A stretch of 32,065 nucleotides of DNA from an uncultured Cocleimonas sp. (GTDB lineage Bacteria > Pseudomonadota > Gammaproteobacteria > Thiotrichales > Thiotrichaceae): positions 1-32,065 of the forward strand of contig CALFUP010000151.1 of the NCBI GenBank assembly GCA_937929875.1, in the 5' to 3' direction. The position numbers and the translations under genes are program-made. Positions 10,028 to 18,485 of the stretch are shown here, piece after piece. A model generated the notes under the pieces. That model was given only the letters and a program-made list of their open reading frames with translations. It did no database searches and was not told where the DNA came from. Each line of letters begins with the position of its first letter. Position 1 is the first letter of the stretch.

Positions 10028-11275
10028 ATGATAATTGATATTCAATATGAGATTTTTATGGAAATTACAACAACAATACTGATCTGGGCGTTTGGAATTG
10101 CCTTTATTTTAGGAGTGGTAGCTTCTAAAACTAATTTTTGTACCATGGGTGCGGTCTCTGATTGGGTCAATATAGGTGATACAGGTCGTATGCGTGCTTG
10201 GGTATTTGCCATCGGCTTAGCTATTCTGGGTGTCATGGGTTTAACAGTCAGTGGATTAAGTGATTTTTCATTAGTTGCTAGTAACGACACAGCAAACCCT
10301 CCTTACTTAACGTCAAATTTTGCTTGGCCTCGAAATTTAATAGGTGGCCTTATGTTTGGTGTAGGTATGACTTTAGGCGCGGGTTGCGGCAATAAGACCT
10401 TATTAAGAATGGGCAGTGGAAATATAAAATCAATTGTTGTCTTTTTAACGATGGGTCTGATGGCTTATTTCATGATATTCACTAACTTCAGCTATGATTA
10501 TTTTATCTCTTGGATGGAGCCTGCCTTTATAGATTTAACTTTAAGAGATATTGAAGATCAGGGAATAGGTAGTCTTATTGCATACATTGTTGGATCAGAC
10601 CCCGCAATGACTACTTCTATTGTAGCGGCTTTTATTGGTGGGATATTTGTCATCTGGGCATTTTTATCTACTGACTTTAGAGGCGAGTTCGATAACGTCT
10701 TAGCGGGGTTTGTCCTTGCTGCTGTCGTTGTCGCTGCATGGTGGGTCACAACGGGTACACTCGGACAATCATTACTTGAAGAAGCAGAGATGATGGATGA
10801 GAGGCCATATGCTATTGGCGCTCAGTCACTGACCTTTGTTCAGCCCTCTGGCCATTTTTTACGCTGGATAGAAACCGGATTTTCGAGCACGATGTTAACC
10901 TTTGCCTTGGTTGCAGGTTTTGGCGTGGTCGCTGGATCTTTTCTTTATTCAATATTGACCAAAAATTTCAGAGTTGAATGGTTTGCCAATTTCAAAGATT
11001 TTGTGTTTCATATTATCGGCGGCGTATTAATGGGCATTGGTGGTGTATTAGCAATGGGTTGTACTATCGGACAAGCCGTTACAGGTGCATCAACCTTAGC
11101 AATGGGATCTTTTCTCACTTTTTTTGCGATTGTCTTAGGCAGTGCATTAACGATGAAGATTCAATTTTACAGAATGGTTTATGAAGAAGAGGCCAGTTTT
11201 ATTAAAGCGCTTGTGGCTAGTTTAGCTGACCTGAAGCTGTTACCGAATGCACTTCGTAAGCTAGATAAAGTGTAG
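10028..11275 (+). CDS. YeeE/YedE family (thiosulfate/sulfur transport-type) membrane protein
   Basis: KTNFCTMGAVSDW, GVGMTLGAGCGNKTLLRMGSGN and GGVLAMGCTIGQAVTGAST cysteine motifs; two-domain multi-TM protein. Translation may start at the internal ATG at 10058. Confidence 0.9.
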   Translation: MIIDIQYEIFMEITTTILIWAFGIAFILGVVASKTNFCTMGAVSDWVNIGDTGRMRAWVFAIGLAILGVMGLTVSGLSDFSLVASNDTANPPYLTSNFAWPRNLIGGLMFGVGMTLGAGCGNKTLLRMGSGNIKSIVVFLTMGLMAYFMIFTNFSYDYFISWMEPAFIDLTLRDIEDQGIGSLIAYIVGSDPAMTTSIVAAFIGGIFVIWAFLSTDFRGEFDNVLAGFVLAAVVVAAWWVTTGTLGQSLLEEAEMMDERPYAIGAQSLTFVQPSGHFLRWIETGFSSTMLTFALVAGFGVVAGSFLYSILTKNFRVEWFANFKDFVFHIIGGVLMGIGGVLAMGCTIGQAVTGASTLAMGSFLTFFAIVLGSALTMKIQFYRMVYEEEASFIKALVASLADLKLLPNALRKLDKV

Positions 11276-11310
11276 TTCTAAAATTTATTCATTTGAATAT
11301 AAAAAAGCGC

Positions 11311-11338
11311 TTGAAAGCCAATATCGGTAGTGTATACT
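11311..11338 (+). promoter_or_regulatory. Sigma-70-type promoter of tRNA-Lys
   Basis: TTGAAA-N16-TATACT followed by GC-rich discriminator, about 65 nt upstream of the tRNA. Confidence 0.7.
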
Positions 11339-11401
11339 TGCCGCCTCTTCGGTACAGAGCTGTATGATTTATCAATCATATGACATTGTAAGCGTAGAAA
11401 A

Positions 11402-11477
11402 GGGGTGTTAGCTCAGTCGGTAGAGCAGTTGACTTTTAATCAATTGGTCGAGAGTTCGAATCTCTCACACCCCACCA
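11402..11477 (+). tRNA. tRNA-Lys (anticodon TTT), CCA encoded
   Basis: GGGGTGTTAGCTCAGTCGGTAGAGCAGTTGACTTTTAATCAATTGGTCGAGAGTTCGAATCTCTCACACCCCACCA folds as a cloverleaf with loop CTTTTAA. Confidence 0.97.
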
Positions 11478-11484
11478 TATACAA

Positions 11485-11516
11485 AAGCCTGCAGATTCTT
11501 CTGCAGGCTTTTTTGT
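11485..11516 (+). terminator. Rho-independent terminator after tRNA-Lys
   Basis: AAGCCTGCAG-attctt-CTGCAGGCTT followed by TTTTGTTT. Confidence 0.92.
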
Positions 11517-11545
11517 TTCTGTGCTCTTCATTATTCCCTATTTGG

Positions 11546-11593
11546 TTATCTATTTAGCTATCTACTTAATTAACTACTTAGTTATCTACTTTA
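11546..11593. repeat. Four tandem degenerate 12-bp repeats
   Basis: TTATCTATTTAG / CTATCTACTTAA / TTAACTACTTAG / TTATCTACTTTA read contiguously. Confidence 0.75.
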
Positions 11594-11708
11594 GTATCCT
11601 AGCTATAATTCACATATTCTTGAAAAACCCTATATTATCAACCCATTTGGAATTGACGTAACGCTGTTTGACTTTAAAAAGTCATAAGCAATATGACTAG
11701 GATATTTT

Positions 11709-12497
11709 ATGACTGACTTACTAATACTAATTGCGACTGGCGGTGTTGCCGGCATTTTGGCGGGTTTATTGGGTATTGGCGGTGGTATTTTAATCGTACC
11801 TGTACTGGTATTCATTTTTCGTTTCCAAGGTGTAGATTCAGACATCATTATGCATCTGGCGATTGGTACTTCCTTGGCAACCATTGTTGTTACTTCACTT
11901 TCGTCGGTTCGTGAACATCAAGCTCATGGAGCGATTATTTGGCCGGTAGTCACACTTATCGCCCCGAGTATTGTTATTGGAGCATTTGTAGGGAGCTTTA
12001 TAGCAAAAGGTCTCGATAGCGATAGCCTACGCTTAATATTCGCACCTTTTATGTTATTGGTGGCTTGGCAAATGGCATTTGGTGGACCACCTAAACCAAA
12101 ACGAGAACTGCCTCAAAAAGGTGGAATGTACATAGCTGGTGGCATTATCGGTTCATTATCAAGCATTCTAGGGATTGGCGGTGGTTCTTTGAGTGTTCCG
12201 TTTATGAGTTTTTGTAATGTTTCTGTGCGCAAAGCTGTTGCTACTTCAGCGGCTATTGGATTTCCTATTGCGGTTGCAGGAGCGATTGGTTTCATTATTT
12301 CGGGTTGGAATGTAGCTAACTTGCCAGAATGGAGCTTAGGTTACATTGACCTTAAAGCAGCTTTAAGCATTGTGCTAGCAAGTGCCTTGACGGCTCCGTT
12401 GGGTGCTAAGCTTACGCATATCATGCCTATCAATGTTTTAAAAAAGGCATTCGCGTTTCTGTTATTGATTGTGGCGATTAAATTTATCTTAGAGTAA
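11709..12497 (+). CDS. TauE/SafE family sulfite exporter-like membrane protein
   Basis: GGVAGILAGLLGIGGGILIVPVL and GGIIGSLSSILGIGGGSLSVPFM duplicated motif, multi-TM. Confidence 0.9.
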   Translation: MTDLLILIATGGVAGILAGLLGIGGGILIVPVLVFIFRFQGVDSDIIMHLAIGTSLATIVVTSLSSVREHQAHGAIIWPVVTLIAPSIVIGAFVGSFIAKGLDSDSLRLIFAPFMLLVAWQMAFGGPPKPKRELPQKGGMYIAGGIIGSLSSILGIGGGSLSVPFMSFCNVSVRKAVATSAAIGFPIAVAGAIGFIISGWNVANLPEWSLGYIDLKAALSIVLASALTAPLGAKLTHIMPINVLKKAFAFLLLIVAIKFILE

Positions 12498-12556
12498 AAG
12501 CTTGATTCAAGGTATTGATAAAAATATTGATCAGAATGTCACTGAGAATATCCCTA

Positions 12557-12579
12557 ATAAGTAGGGGGGTGTGCTTTTT
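12557..12579 (+). repeat. G-tract dispersed repeat copy (TA variant)
   Basis: AATAAGTAGGGGGGTGTGCTTTTT, 6-G variant. Confidence 0.85.
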
Positions 12580-12592
12580 AAGGACTTATTGA

Positions 12593-12991
12593 TCAGTTAG
12601 ATAAGCTTGAACTCAATTCAGGGCTAATACTCATCAACAGTATTAGCCAAATGATAAAATTCCAAATAAGTAAGATAACGATGTAGCTGGTTTTTAAGGT
12701 CAGAATGGTCCAATCTAATTTTTTTAAATACAAGTAAACCCATCCCGCCATTAAAAAGCTAAAGGCCCATAACATCGGCATGCTTATCATCGCTGGCCAC
12801 ACCCAGTCACCATGCCAAGCATTGATATCAGTAGGCAGTTTGGGGAAGATTAATGCTAACAGAGGCAGTGCAATATAATATAAAAGCCCACCTAGCAGAC
12901 CCATGCTTAAAAGACTTAACGCTAGGCATATAATAAAAGCGATGAGTGAAAATCGCATCACATTCGTTGATGGCCAAAGTTTTAATTTCAT
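12593..12991 (-). CDS. Hypothetical small membrane protein
   Basis: 132-aa ORF with about 4 predicted TM stretches; longest plausible frame here. Confidence 0.6.
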   Translation of the reverse strand: MKLKLWPSTNVMRFSLIAFIICLALSLLSMGLLGGLLYYIALPLLALIFPKLPTDINAWHGDWVWPAMISMPMLWAFSFLMAGWVYLYLKKLDWTILTLKTSYIVILLIWNFIIWLILLMSISPELSSSLSN

Positions 12992-13032
12992 ATTTAATAT
13001 TATCGCGTATTTTTAAATACACTAATTTTTCG

Positions 13033-13632
13033 TTAGATGAGGTAAGGAGATACCACATCAAGGCATTGTTTTGTGTATGACTCTTTTTCTCCAACAGGTC
13101 CTACATACGTTAATGCAGATTCGGCGTCTTCTGTAGATGCACCTTTTGCTATTGCCCACGCCGATAAGTATTGAGAAGACATACAACCACCAGCAGTGGC
13201 GACATTGTTTCGCGCCATAAACGGTTGGTTTAAAACGTCAATACCCGCCTCGATTACCCAAGGCTTCGTCGTTAAATCAGTACAAGCGGGCAGTCCTTGG
13301 AGTAAATCAAGCTCTGCCATTAACAAGGTGCCTGAGCACTGTGCTCCTATGATCTGTTTGCTAGAGTCCAAGTTTATCTGACTCATTATAGAAGGATCTT
13401 TGGCGATATCACGTGTGTAAATACCACTGCCAAATAAAACGATGTCAGCATCATTACAGAATGATAAAGGCTGTTGGGCATTTATTGTCACGCCATTCAT
13501 CGAAGTGACTTGATCGCTAGGACAGGTTATTTGGACATTCCAGCCCGACCCTTTCATACGATTTAGAATGCCTAAAGCAATAAATGAATCAAGCTCGTTG
13601 AATCCATCGAAAGTGAGTATAGCGATATTCAT
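13033..13632 (-). CDS. DJ-1/PfpI family protein
   Basis: MNIAILTFDGFNELDSFIALGIL, GAQCSGTLLMAELDLLQG nucleophile-elbow motif. Confidence 0.88.
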   Translation of the reverse strand: MNIAILTFDGFNELDSFIALGILNRMKGSGWNVQITCPSDQVTSMNGVTINAQQPLSFCNDADIVLFGSGIYTRDIAKDPSIMSQINLDSSKQIIGAQCSGTLLMAELDLLQGLPACTDLTTKPWVIEAGIDVLNQPFMARNNVATAGGCMSSQYLSAWAIAKGASTEDAESALTYVGPVGEKESYTKQCLDVVSPYLI

Positions 13633-13797
13633 AAGGACGTCCTGTTATATGGAATAGATTTAGATCGTAAATAACAGTAGCACATGGGAATTATTACAAC
13701 GACGTCCAAATGTATTGTTTCTATAGCACCACAGTGTTGGCTTTTACTAAAACTGTATCTAATAAATGAAGCGAGGTACTGGAAATATAAATATGCT

Positions 13798-13820
13798 AAA
13801 AAAGTGGGGGGGTGTCATTT
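13798..13820 (+). repeat. G-tract dispersed repeat copy
   Basis: AAAAAAGTGGGGGGGTGTCATTT. Confidence 0.92.
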
Positions 13821-13847
13821 ATATTAATGACTAAGAGAAATTAGCTA

Positions 13848-14486
13848 TTAATCAGGGTTATTTTTAACCTTTAATTCTTCTAATGAACTAAGTGTCGTGT
13901 GCATATCTTTAACGATGCCATCCTCTAAGCCATAAACCCAGCCGTGGACGCTTAATTGCTCGCCTCGTTTCCAAGCATTTTTAATAATTGAGGTATTGGC
14001 TACATTCTTTACTTGCTCAATGACGTTTAATTCACATAAACGATTTGATTTTTCATTACCTTCTAATAAATCTAATTCTGCACGATTGAATCGAGTGACA
14101 TCTTTAATATGGCGCAACCAATTATCAATCAGTCCAAAGCTTTCATTGCTCATTGAGGCATTGATGCCGCCACAACCATAGTGTCCACACACTATGATGT
14201 GATCAATTTTGAGTACATCAACAGCATATTGGATGACAGATAGGCAGTTTAAATCGGTATGCACTACAACATTGGCAATATTTCGATGGACGAATACTTC
14301 TCCAGGCGGTAATGCAATTATCTCATTAGCGGGTACGCGGCTATCTGAACAGCCAATCCATAAAATATCAGGCGCTTGCTGTTGCGATAAGGTTGAGAAA
14401 AATTCAGGATCTTTATCTGTGATTGCATCGGCCCAATCACGGTTATTTTTAAACAAATGATCCAGGTCGTTTTTCTTTTCTTCCAT
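13848..14486 (-). CDS. can: Beta-class carbonic anhydrase
   Basis: WIGCSDSRVPANEI, HRNIANVV, VCGHYGCGGINA zinc-binding motifs. Confidence 0.95.
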   Translation of the reverse strand: MEEKKNDLDHLFKNNRDWADAITDKDPEFFSTLSQQQAPDILWIGCSDSRVPANEIIALPPGEVFVHRNIANVVVHTDLNCLSVIQYAVDVLKIDHIIVCGHYGCGGINASMSNESFGLIDNWLRHIKDVTRFNRAELDLLEGNEKSNRLCELNVIEQVKNVANTSIIKNAWKRGEQLSVHGWVYGLEDGIVKDMHTTLSSLEELKVKNNPD

Positions 14487-14526
14487 TGCTGTACTCCACC
14501 TTTATTAAAGTTTGGTTTGTATCGAT

Positions 14527-15060
14527 TTATAGCAGTAATTGATAAATCTGTAAATTTTCTTCACCATCAAATAGTTTTAAATCTCTATCGAATCTAAAGC
14601 CAACTTTTTTCAATAGCTTAATTGATGGCGCGTTAGACGTTTTACAAAGCGCTAACATTCTTGAAAGACTGTGAGTATTTTTAGCATAAGCAAGAACAGC
14701 TTCGACAGCTTCCAACGCAAAACCCTGATGCCAAAATTGCGGTAGAAATGCATACCCTAGATCTGCATCAGCCAGATTATCTCGTTTCATTAAACCACAT
14801 AGACCCATAGGCGTTGATGTTTCTTTGTCGCAGACTAAAAACAGGCCAAAGCCATAACGTTCATACATCGTCATGGGGGCTAGTTCGATGTACTTTTTTG
14901 CATCATTTAGGCTGTGTACATTTTTATCACCAATAAAGCTAATCCATGAAGGTTGATTGAGAAGATCTAAAATAAATTCAGCATCGTCTCGGATTAAGCG
15001 ACGTAGATACAGGCGTTCCGTTTCTATAATCATCATAGCTTGTCGAATATTTTGCAGCAT
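14527..15060 (-). CDS. GNAT family N-acetyltransferase
   Basis: IETERLYLRRLIRDDAEFILDLLNQPSWISFIGD, LGYAFLPQFWHQGFALEAVEAVLAYA, SNAPSIKLLKKVGF (RimJ-like pattern). Confidence 0.9.
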   Translation of the reverse strand: MLQNIRQAMMIIETERLYLRRLIRDDAEFILDLLNQPSWISFIGDKNVHSLNDAKKYIELAPMTMYERYGFGLFLVCDKETSTPMGLCGLMKRDNLADADLGYAFLPQFWHQGFALEAVEAVLAYAKNTHSLSRMLALCKTSNAPSIKLLKKVGFRFDRDLKLFDGEENLQIYQLLL

Positions 15061-15344
15061 TAGTGTTAATTATTTAATCCAGTTTATATAGTCATTTTCA
15101 AATAGGGAATATAGCTTTTATAGAAGAGTGATCCTATAGATTCGTGTCATGGCGCTATAAATATATCGTCCAGAACTTCGAGGCCTAGAAGCTTTGTTTA
15201 ACGTTAATATAATAGCCGTAATGAAATCGACAGGCTTGAGGGAGAGCTAAGTACTTGTGGTGAAACCTCATATTAATGTTCAATAGACGGTTTTATTTCT
15301 TTTAAGCATGGATAGGTGCTTATTAAAATTATCCTTTTTTTATA

Positions 15345-15417
15345 AAATGACACCCCCCACCTTTTTGATCATTAGTTTTCAGTTAATCAGGGTTTAAAAA
15401 GGTGGGGGGTGTCATTT
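15345..15417. repeat. Inverted pair of G-tract repeats (REPIN-like hairpin)
   Basis: 15345-15366 is the exact reverse complement of 15396-15417 (AAAAAGGTGGGGGGTGTCATTT), 29-nt spacer. Confidence 0.95.
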
Positions 15418-15456
15418 AACGTTACATTTTTACTTTATTAAATAGGCTGTATTGGC

Positions 15457-16509
15457 TTATTCAGTAATGTTGATGATAGTCAATCCTGAGCCATTGTGAC
15501 CATGGTCGTCATGCACGCCATAATAAAACGAGTCTTGACCTACGTAGTTCAAGTCTGGGGTATAAAGTACTTTACCGTTTTGTTTTTGTATCGTGCCATG
15601 TGCTGGCGTATCAACCGTATCCAATATTAAGGTGTCGCCATCATCGTCATAGTCATTGGCTAAAACATCAATAATAATCGCGTTATTTTTGGTGGTAGTG
15701 ACTGTTTCCCCGCTGACTTGTGGCCAATAATCATTACCATCATCTGGGTCGACACTGGCAATAGAAACGCCAGAAGTGCTGCTGCTGCCGTAGTTATCTG
15801 AAACTGTGTAGGTAAAATAATAACTACCGACATTGCCGAGTGAGTTATACGTTACTGTGCCATTGCTATTAATTGTTGCTGTTCCAACCGTCGGCTCTGA
15901 GATATTCGTTAATGTTAATGTATCGCAATCTTCATCATACGCATCATTTAAAAGATTTAGTGTGGTCGCCGAAGTATAGGTATTTGTAATTGCCACTTCT
16001 TGTGTAATAGGTGGTGAGTTAGGTGAATGTCTTTGTGAATCTGTACCTACAAAGATCGTACGGGTTAGGCTTTTTGAATTCCCTGAACTATCAGACACTT
16101 CATAGTTTTGCTGGTAACAACCTGCTATTGAAGTATCTACATTATTTCTCTCTGTGATAGATGAAGATAAGTTTCCATCAACATCGTCATTGGCAGTTGC
16201 CCCTTGGTTTATAAACGAGCTACCTAAAGCCACTGTTTGTGGATTAGCGCCGTTTAATCTGAGAGTTGGGGCATTATCGGTATTGTCAGTTTTTATCGGA
16301 TAAGTAACAGAGCCAGTAGCAATACTTACTTCGCCTTTCTCATCACTATTATTGTCACCAGCACTAGTATTACTACTTGAATAAGAGTTACTAGAGCCAG
16401 AATTGGAACTACGCTCATCACCGCCTCCACCACAGGCAGTTAATAGTGTTAGGCTAAGAATTGATGTGGCAACTTTTACGTTTGTCATTAGTATACTATT
16501 AGCATTCAT
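15457..16509 (-). CDS. Ig-like/cadherin-like repeat lipoprotein
   Basis: LTLLTACGGGG lipobox, Ser-rich linker, DUF5011-like segment (TVALGSSFINQGATANDDVDGNLSSSI), VLANDYDDDGDTL tandem-95/cadherin-like segments. Confidence 0.82.
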   Translation of the reverse strand: MNANSILMTNVKVATSILSLTLLTACGGGGDERSSNSGSSNSYSSSNTSAGDNNSDEKGEVSIATGSVTYPIKTDNTDNAPTLRLNGANPQTVALGSSFINQGATANDDVDGNLSSSITERNNVDTSIAGCYQQNYEVSDSSGNSKSLTRTIFVGTDSQRHSPNSPPITQEVAITNTYTSATTLNLLNDAYDEDCDTLTLTNISEPTVGTATINSNGTVTYNSLGNVGSYYFTYTVSDNYGSSSTSGVSIASVDPDDGNDYWPQVSGETVTTTKNNAIIIDVLANDYDDDGDTLILDTVDTPAHGTIQKQNGKVLYTPDLNYVGQDSFYYGVHDDHGHNGSGLTIINITE

Positions 16510-16699
16510 TGGGCTTCCTTGCTTGTATGAGGTAGGACTTCATTAATGTGTAGTCGATAAATTGGGGGTTTATAAATTTAGTAAAAACCACAGATAAAAG
16601 GTTCAAAAACATTAATGAACGGTTGTGAAGCAATTCTTGCATCTATTCAACTGAAAACCTAGACTGCTTACTTTAAATTACAAAAACCATAGGTACAGC

Positions 16700-17266
16700 A
16701 TGCCAAGAGCAAAAGACTTAAAACGCGGAATGATAATCGACTTTGATGGTGTACCACATGCAGTCAAAACCATAGACTGTAAAAGCCCTTCATCACGTGG
16801 AGCTTCTACGTATTACAAGATTCGCTACAACAACTTACAAACAGGCACAAAACGCGATGAGTCACATAAAGCTGACGATATGCTTGCTGAGGCGGATTGT
16901 TTTCGCACTAAAGTGAATTACTCTTACATGGATGGCGAAAACTATGTGTTTATGGACACTGAGGATTACAGTCAACATAGTTTGAGTGCCGAAGATTTAG
17001 GCGATCAAGTTGGCTACATCACAGAAGGTATGGAAGAATTTAATGCCTTATTGCTAGAAGGAACCATTATTGGTATCGAATTACCAACAATAGTCACTTT
17101 AGAAGTGATGGAAACAGCACCAAGATTAAAAGGTGCGAGTGCGACTAATAGAAATAAACCTGCCACCTTGAGTACTGGTATAGAGGTACAGGTGCCTGAG
17201 TATTTAGAAGTAGGTGAGATGGTTAAGGTGCATACTACAACTGGTGAGTTCTTATCTAGAGATTAA
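16700..17266 (+). CDS. yeiP: Elongation factor P-like protein YeiP/EfpL
   Basis: MPRAKDLKRGMIIDFDGVPHAVKTIDCKSPSSRGASTYYKIRYNNLQTG; C-terminal KGASATNRNKPATLSTGIEVQVPEYL. Confidence 0.93.
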   Translation: MPRAKDLKRGMIIDFDGVPHAVKTIDCKSPSSRGASTYYKIRYNNLQTGTKRDESHKADDMLAEADCFRTKVNYSYMDGENYVFMDTEDYSQHSLSAEDLGDQVGYITEGMEEFNALLLEGTIIGIELPTIVTLEVMETAPRLKGASATNRNKPATLSTGIEVQVPEYLEVGEMVKVHTTTGEFLSRD

Positions 17267-17281
17267 ATAGCTTTTACCCAT

Positions 17282-17316
17282 AACTCGTTTTAAGTTATTA
17301 AAGCGAGTTTCTATTT
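17282..17316 (+). terminator. Probable terminator-like hairpin after yeiP
   Basis: AACTCGTTTtaagttattAAAGCGAGTTtctattt stem (with G-U/bulge) followed by T-rich stretch. Confidence 0.5.
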
Positions 17317-17340
17317 AAAAAGTGGGGGGGTGTGCTTCGA
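17317..17340 (+). repeat. G-tract dispersed repeat copy, fused to TTCGACA repeats
   Basis: AAAAAGTGGGGGGGTGTGCTTCGA. Confidence 0.9.
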
Positions 17341-17476
17341 TAGGCTCAGCAATCGGTTCGACAGGCTCAACAACCGATTCGACATTGCTCAATACGAGTC
17401 TCCGGCAAGCTCAACACGAATTATTTCGACTTTGCCCAACACGAGGCTTCGATATATTTCGACGGAACTCAGTAAT
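17335..17476. repeat. Degenerate tandem TTCGACAGGCTCAACACGA-type repeats
   Basis: About 6 units of 21-25 nt: cttcgataggctcagcaatcg, gttcgacaggctcaacaaccga, ttcgacattgctcaatacgagt, ctccggcaagctcaacacgaat, etc. Confidence 0.85.
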
Positions 17477-17513
17477 AGTGGCAACAGAATTATCATTTTA
17501 ATTTCTATACGGC

Positions 17514-18413
17514 TTAATATTCTACTTTAGTCGTATAGCGCGGGTCATCATGCAATGACCAATAGGCTGTTTGCAGCAATTGGGTCATTGGCCCCGCTCC
17601 ATTTTCACCAACATCTGCCGAAGCAATTGTCACATTATCAACCGTACTAATTGGCATGATGCCTCCTGCGGTACTGGTTGCAAAAACTTCATCGGCATTA
17701 CGCACACTTTCAGGCGAGATATCCGTTTCAATAACCTCATAGCCCTTTGCTTTAGCTAGCTCTAGGGTTGTTTTACGGGTTATACCCCTCAAAACTCCTG
17801 TGGCTGCTGTCGTAATGACCTTATCTTTGATAACAAAAATATTGAATCCAGGACCTTCTGTGATATTTCCGTTTTTATCGACTAAGGCTACTGTTTCGCA
17901 ACCTTTGCCATAGGCTTCAAACTGACCCATGACTAAATCTAACCAATGATAGTTTTTAATGGCAGGGTCTAAAGATTCCGTAGGGATTCGTTGGCGTTGG
18001 CTAATGAACAGATTGAGGCTGGTGTTGGGTTTAGTGACCCAAACGAAAGGTATAGCAAAGGCAATAAATTGATTGGTACACGTTCTGGGATCGCGAGAAC
18101 CTTTCTCAGGTTGACCACGAGTACAAATTAATTCTACGTAGGCGTTCTGTAGGTCACTCTTTTTTACGCAATCGTTAAGAATGGAGCGCATTTCATCACG
18201 CGAGTAAGTAACAGATAATTCTAAACTTTCCATGCTCGCGAAAAAGCGATCAAGGTGATCTTCTAACCTAAAGAATTTACCCTTCCAAACATGGACAACA
18301 TCATAAGTGGCATCAGAATGCAGAAAGCCCCAGTCCAAAATTGAAATTTTAGCTTCTGAAATTGGCACAAATTTATCCTCGATAAAGGCTGTGCCATTAC
18401 TAAAGTCAGTCAT
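17514..18413 (-). CDS. Class IV PLP-dependent aminotransferase (D-amino acid/branched-chain type)
   Basis: GFLHSDATYDVVHVWKGKFFRLEDHLDRF, NYHWLDLVMGQFEA, NITEGPGFNIFVIKD, TGVLRGITRKTTLELA. Confidence 0.9.
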   Translation of the reverse strand: MTDFSNGTAFIEDKFVPISEAKISILDWGFLHSDATYDVVHVWKGKFFRLEDHLDRFFASMESLELSVTYSRDEMRSILNDCVKKSDLQNAYVELICTRGQPEKGSRDPRTCTNQFIAFAIPFVWVTKPNTSLNLFISQRQRIPTESLDPAIKNYHWLDLVMGQFEAYGKGCETVALVDKNGNITEGPGFNIFVIKDKVITTAATGVLRGITRKTTLELAKAKGYEVIETDISPESVRNADEVFATSTAGGIMPISTVDNVTIASADVGENGAGPMTQLLQTAYWSLHDDPRYTTKVEY

Positions 18414-18456
18414 TTTATTAATCCATTTTGTAGAAGTTGATTCGTTTGTAATGAAA

Positions 18457-18485
18457 AAACTATCAAAAAGTAGGGGGGTGTCATT
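18457..18485 (+). repeat. G-tract dispersed repeat copy, arm 1 of 29-bp inverted pair
   Basis: AAACTATCAAAAAGTAGGGGGGTGTCATT. Confidence 0.95.

Noticed and set aside
12828-13094. 88-aa minus-strand ORF
   Set aside because: Overlaps both the membrane-protein ORF and the DJ-1/PfpI gene in another frame; no recognisable motif.
15228-15245. tcgacaggcttgagg as a third TTCGACAGGCTCAG locus
   Set aside because: Single weak match with no neighbouring units; not enough to call.
17330-17530. 66-aa ORF with repeated FDRLxNRFD peptide
   Set aside because: It is the translation of the degenerate TTCGACAGGCTCA repeat array; no coding support.
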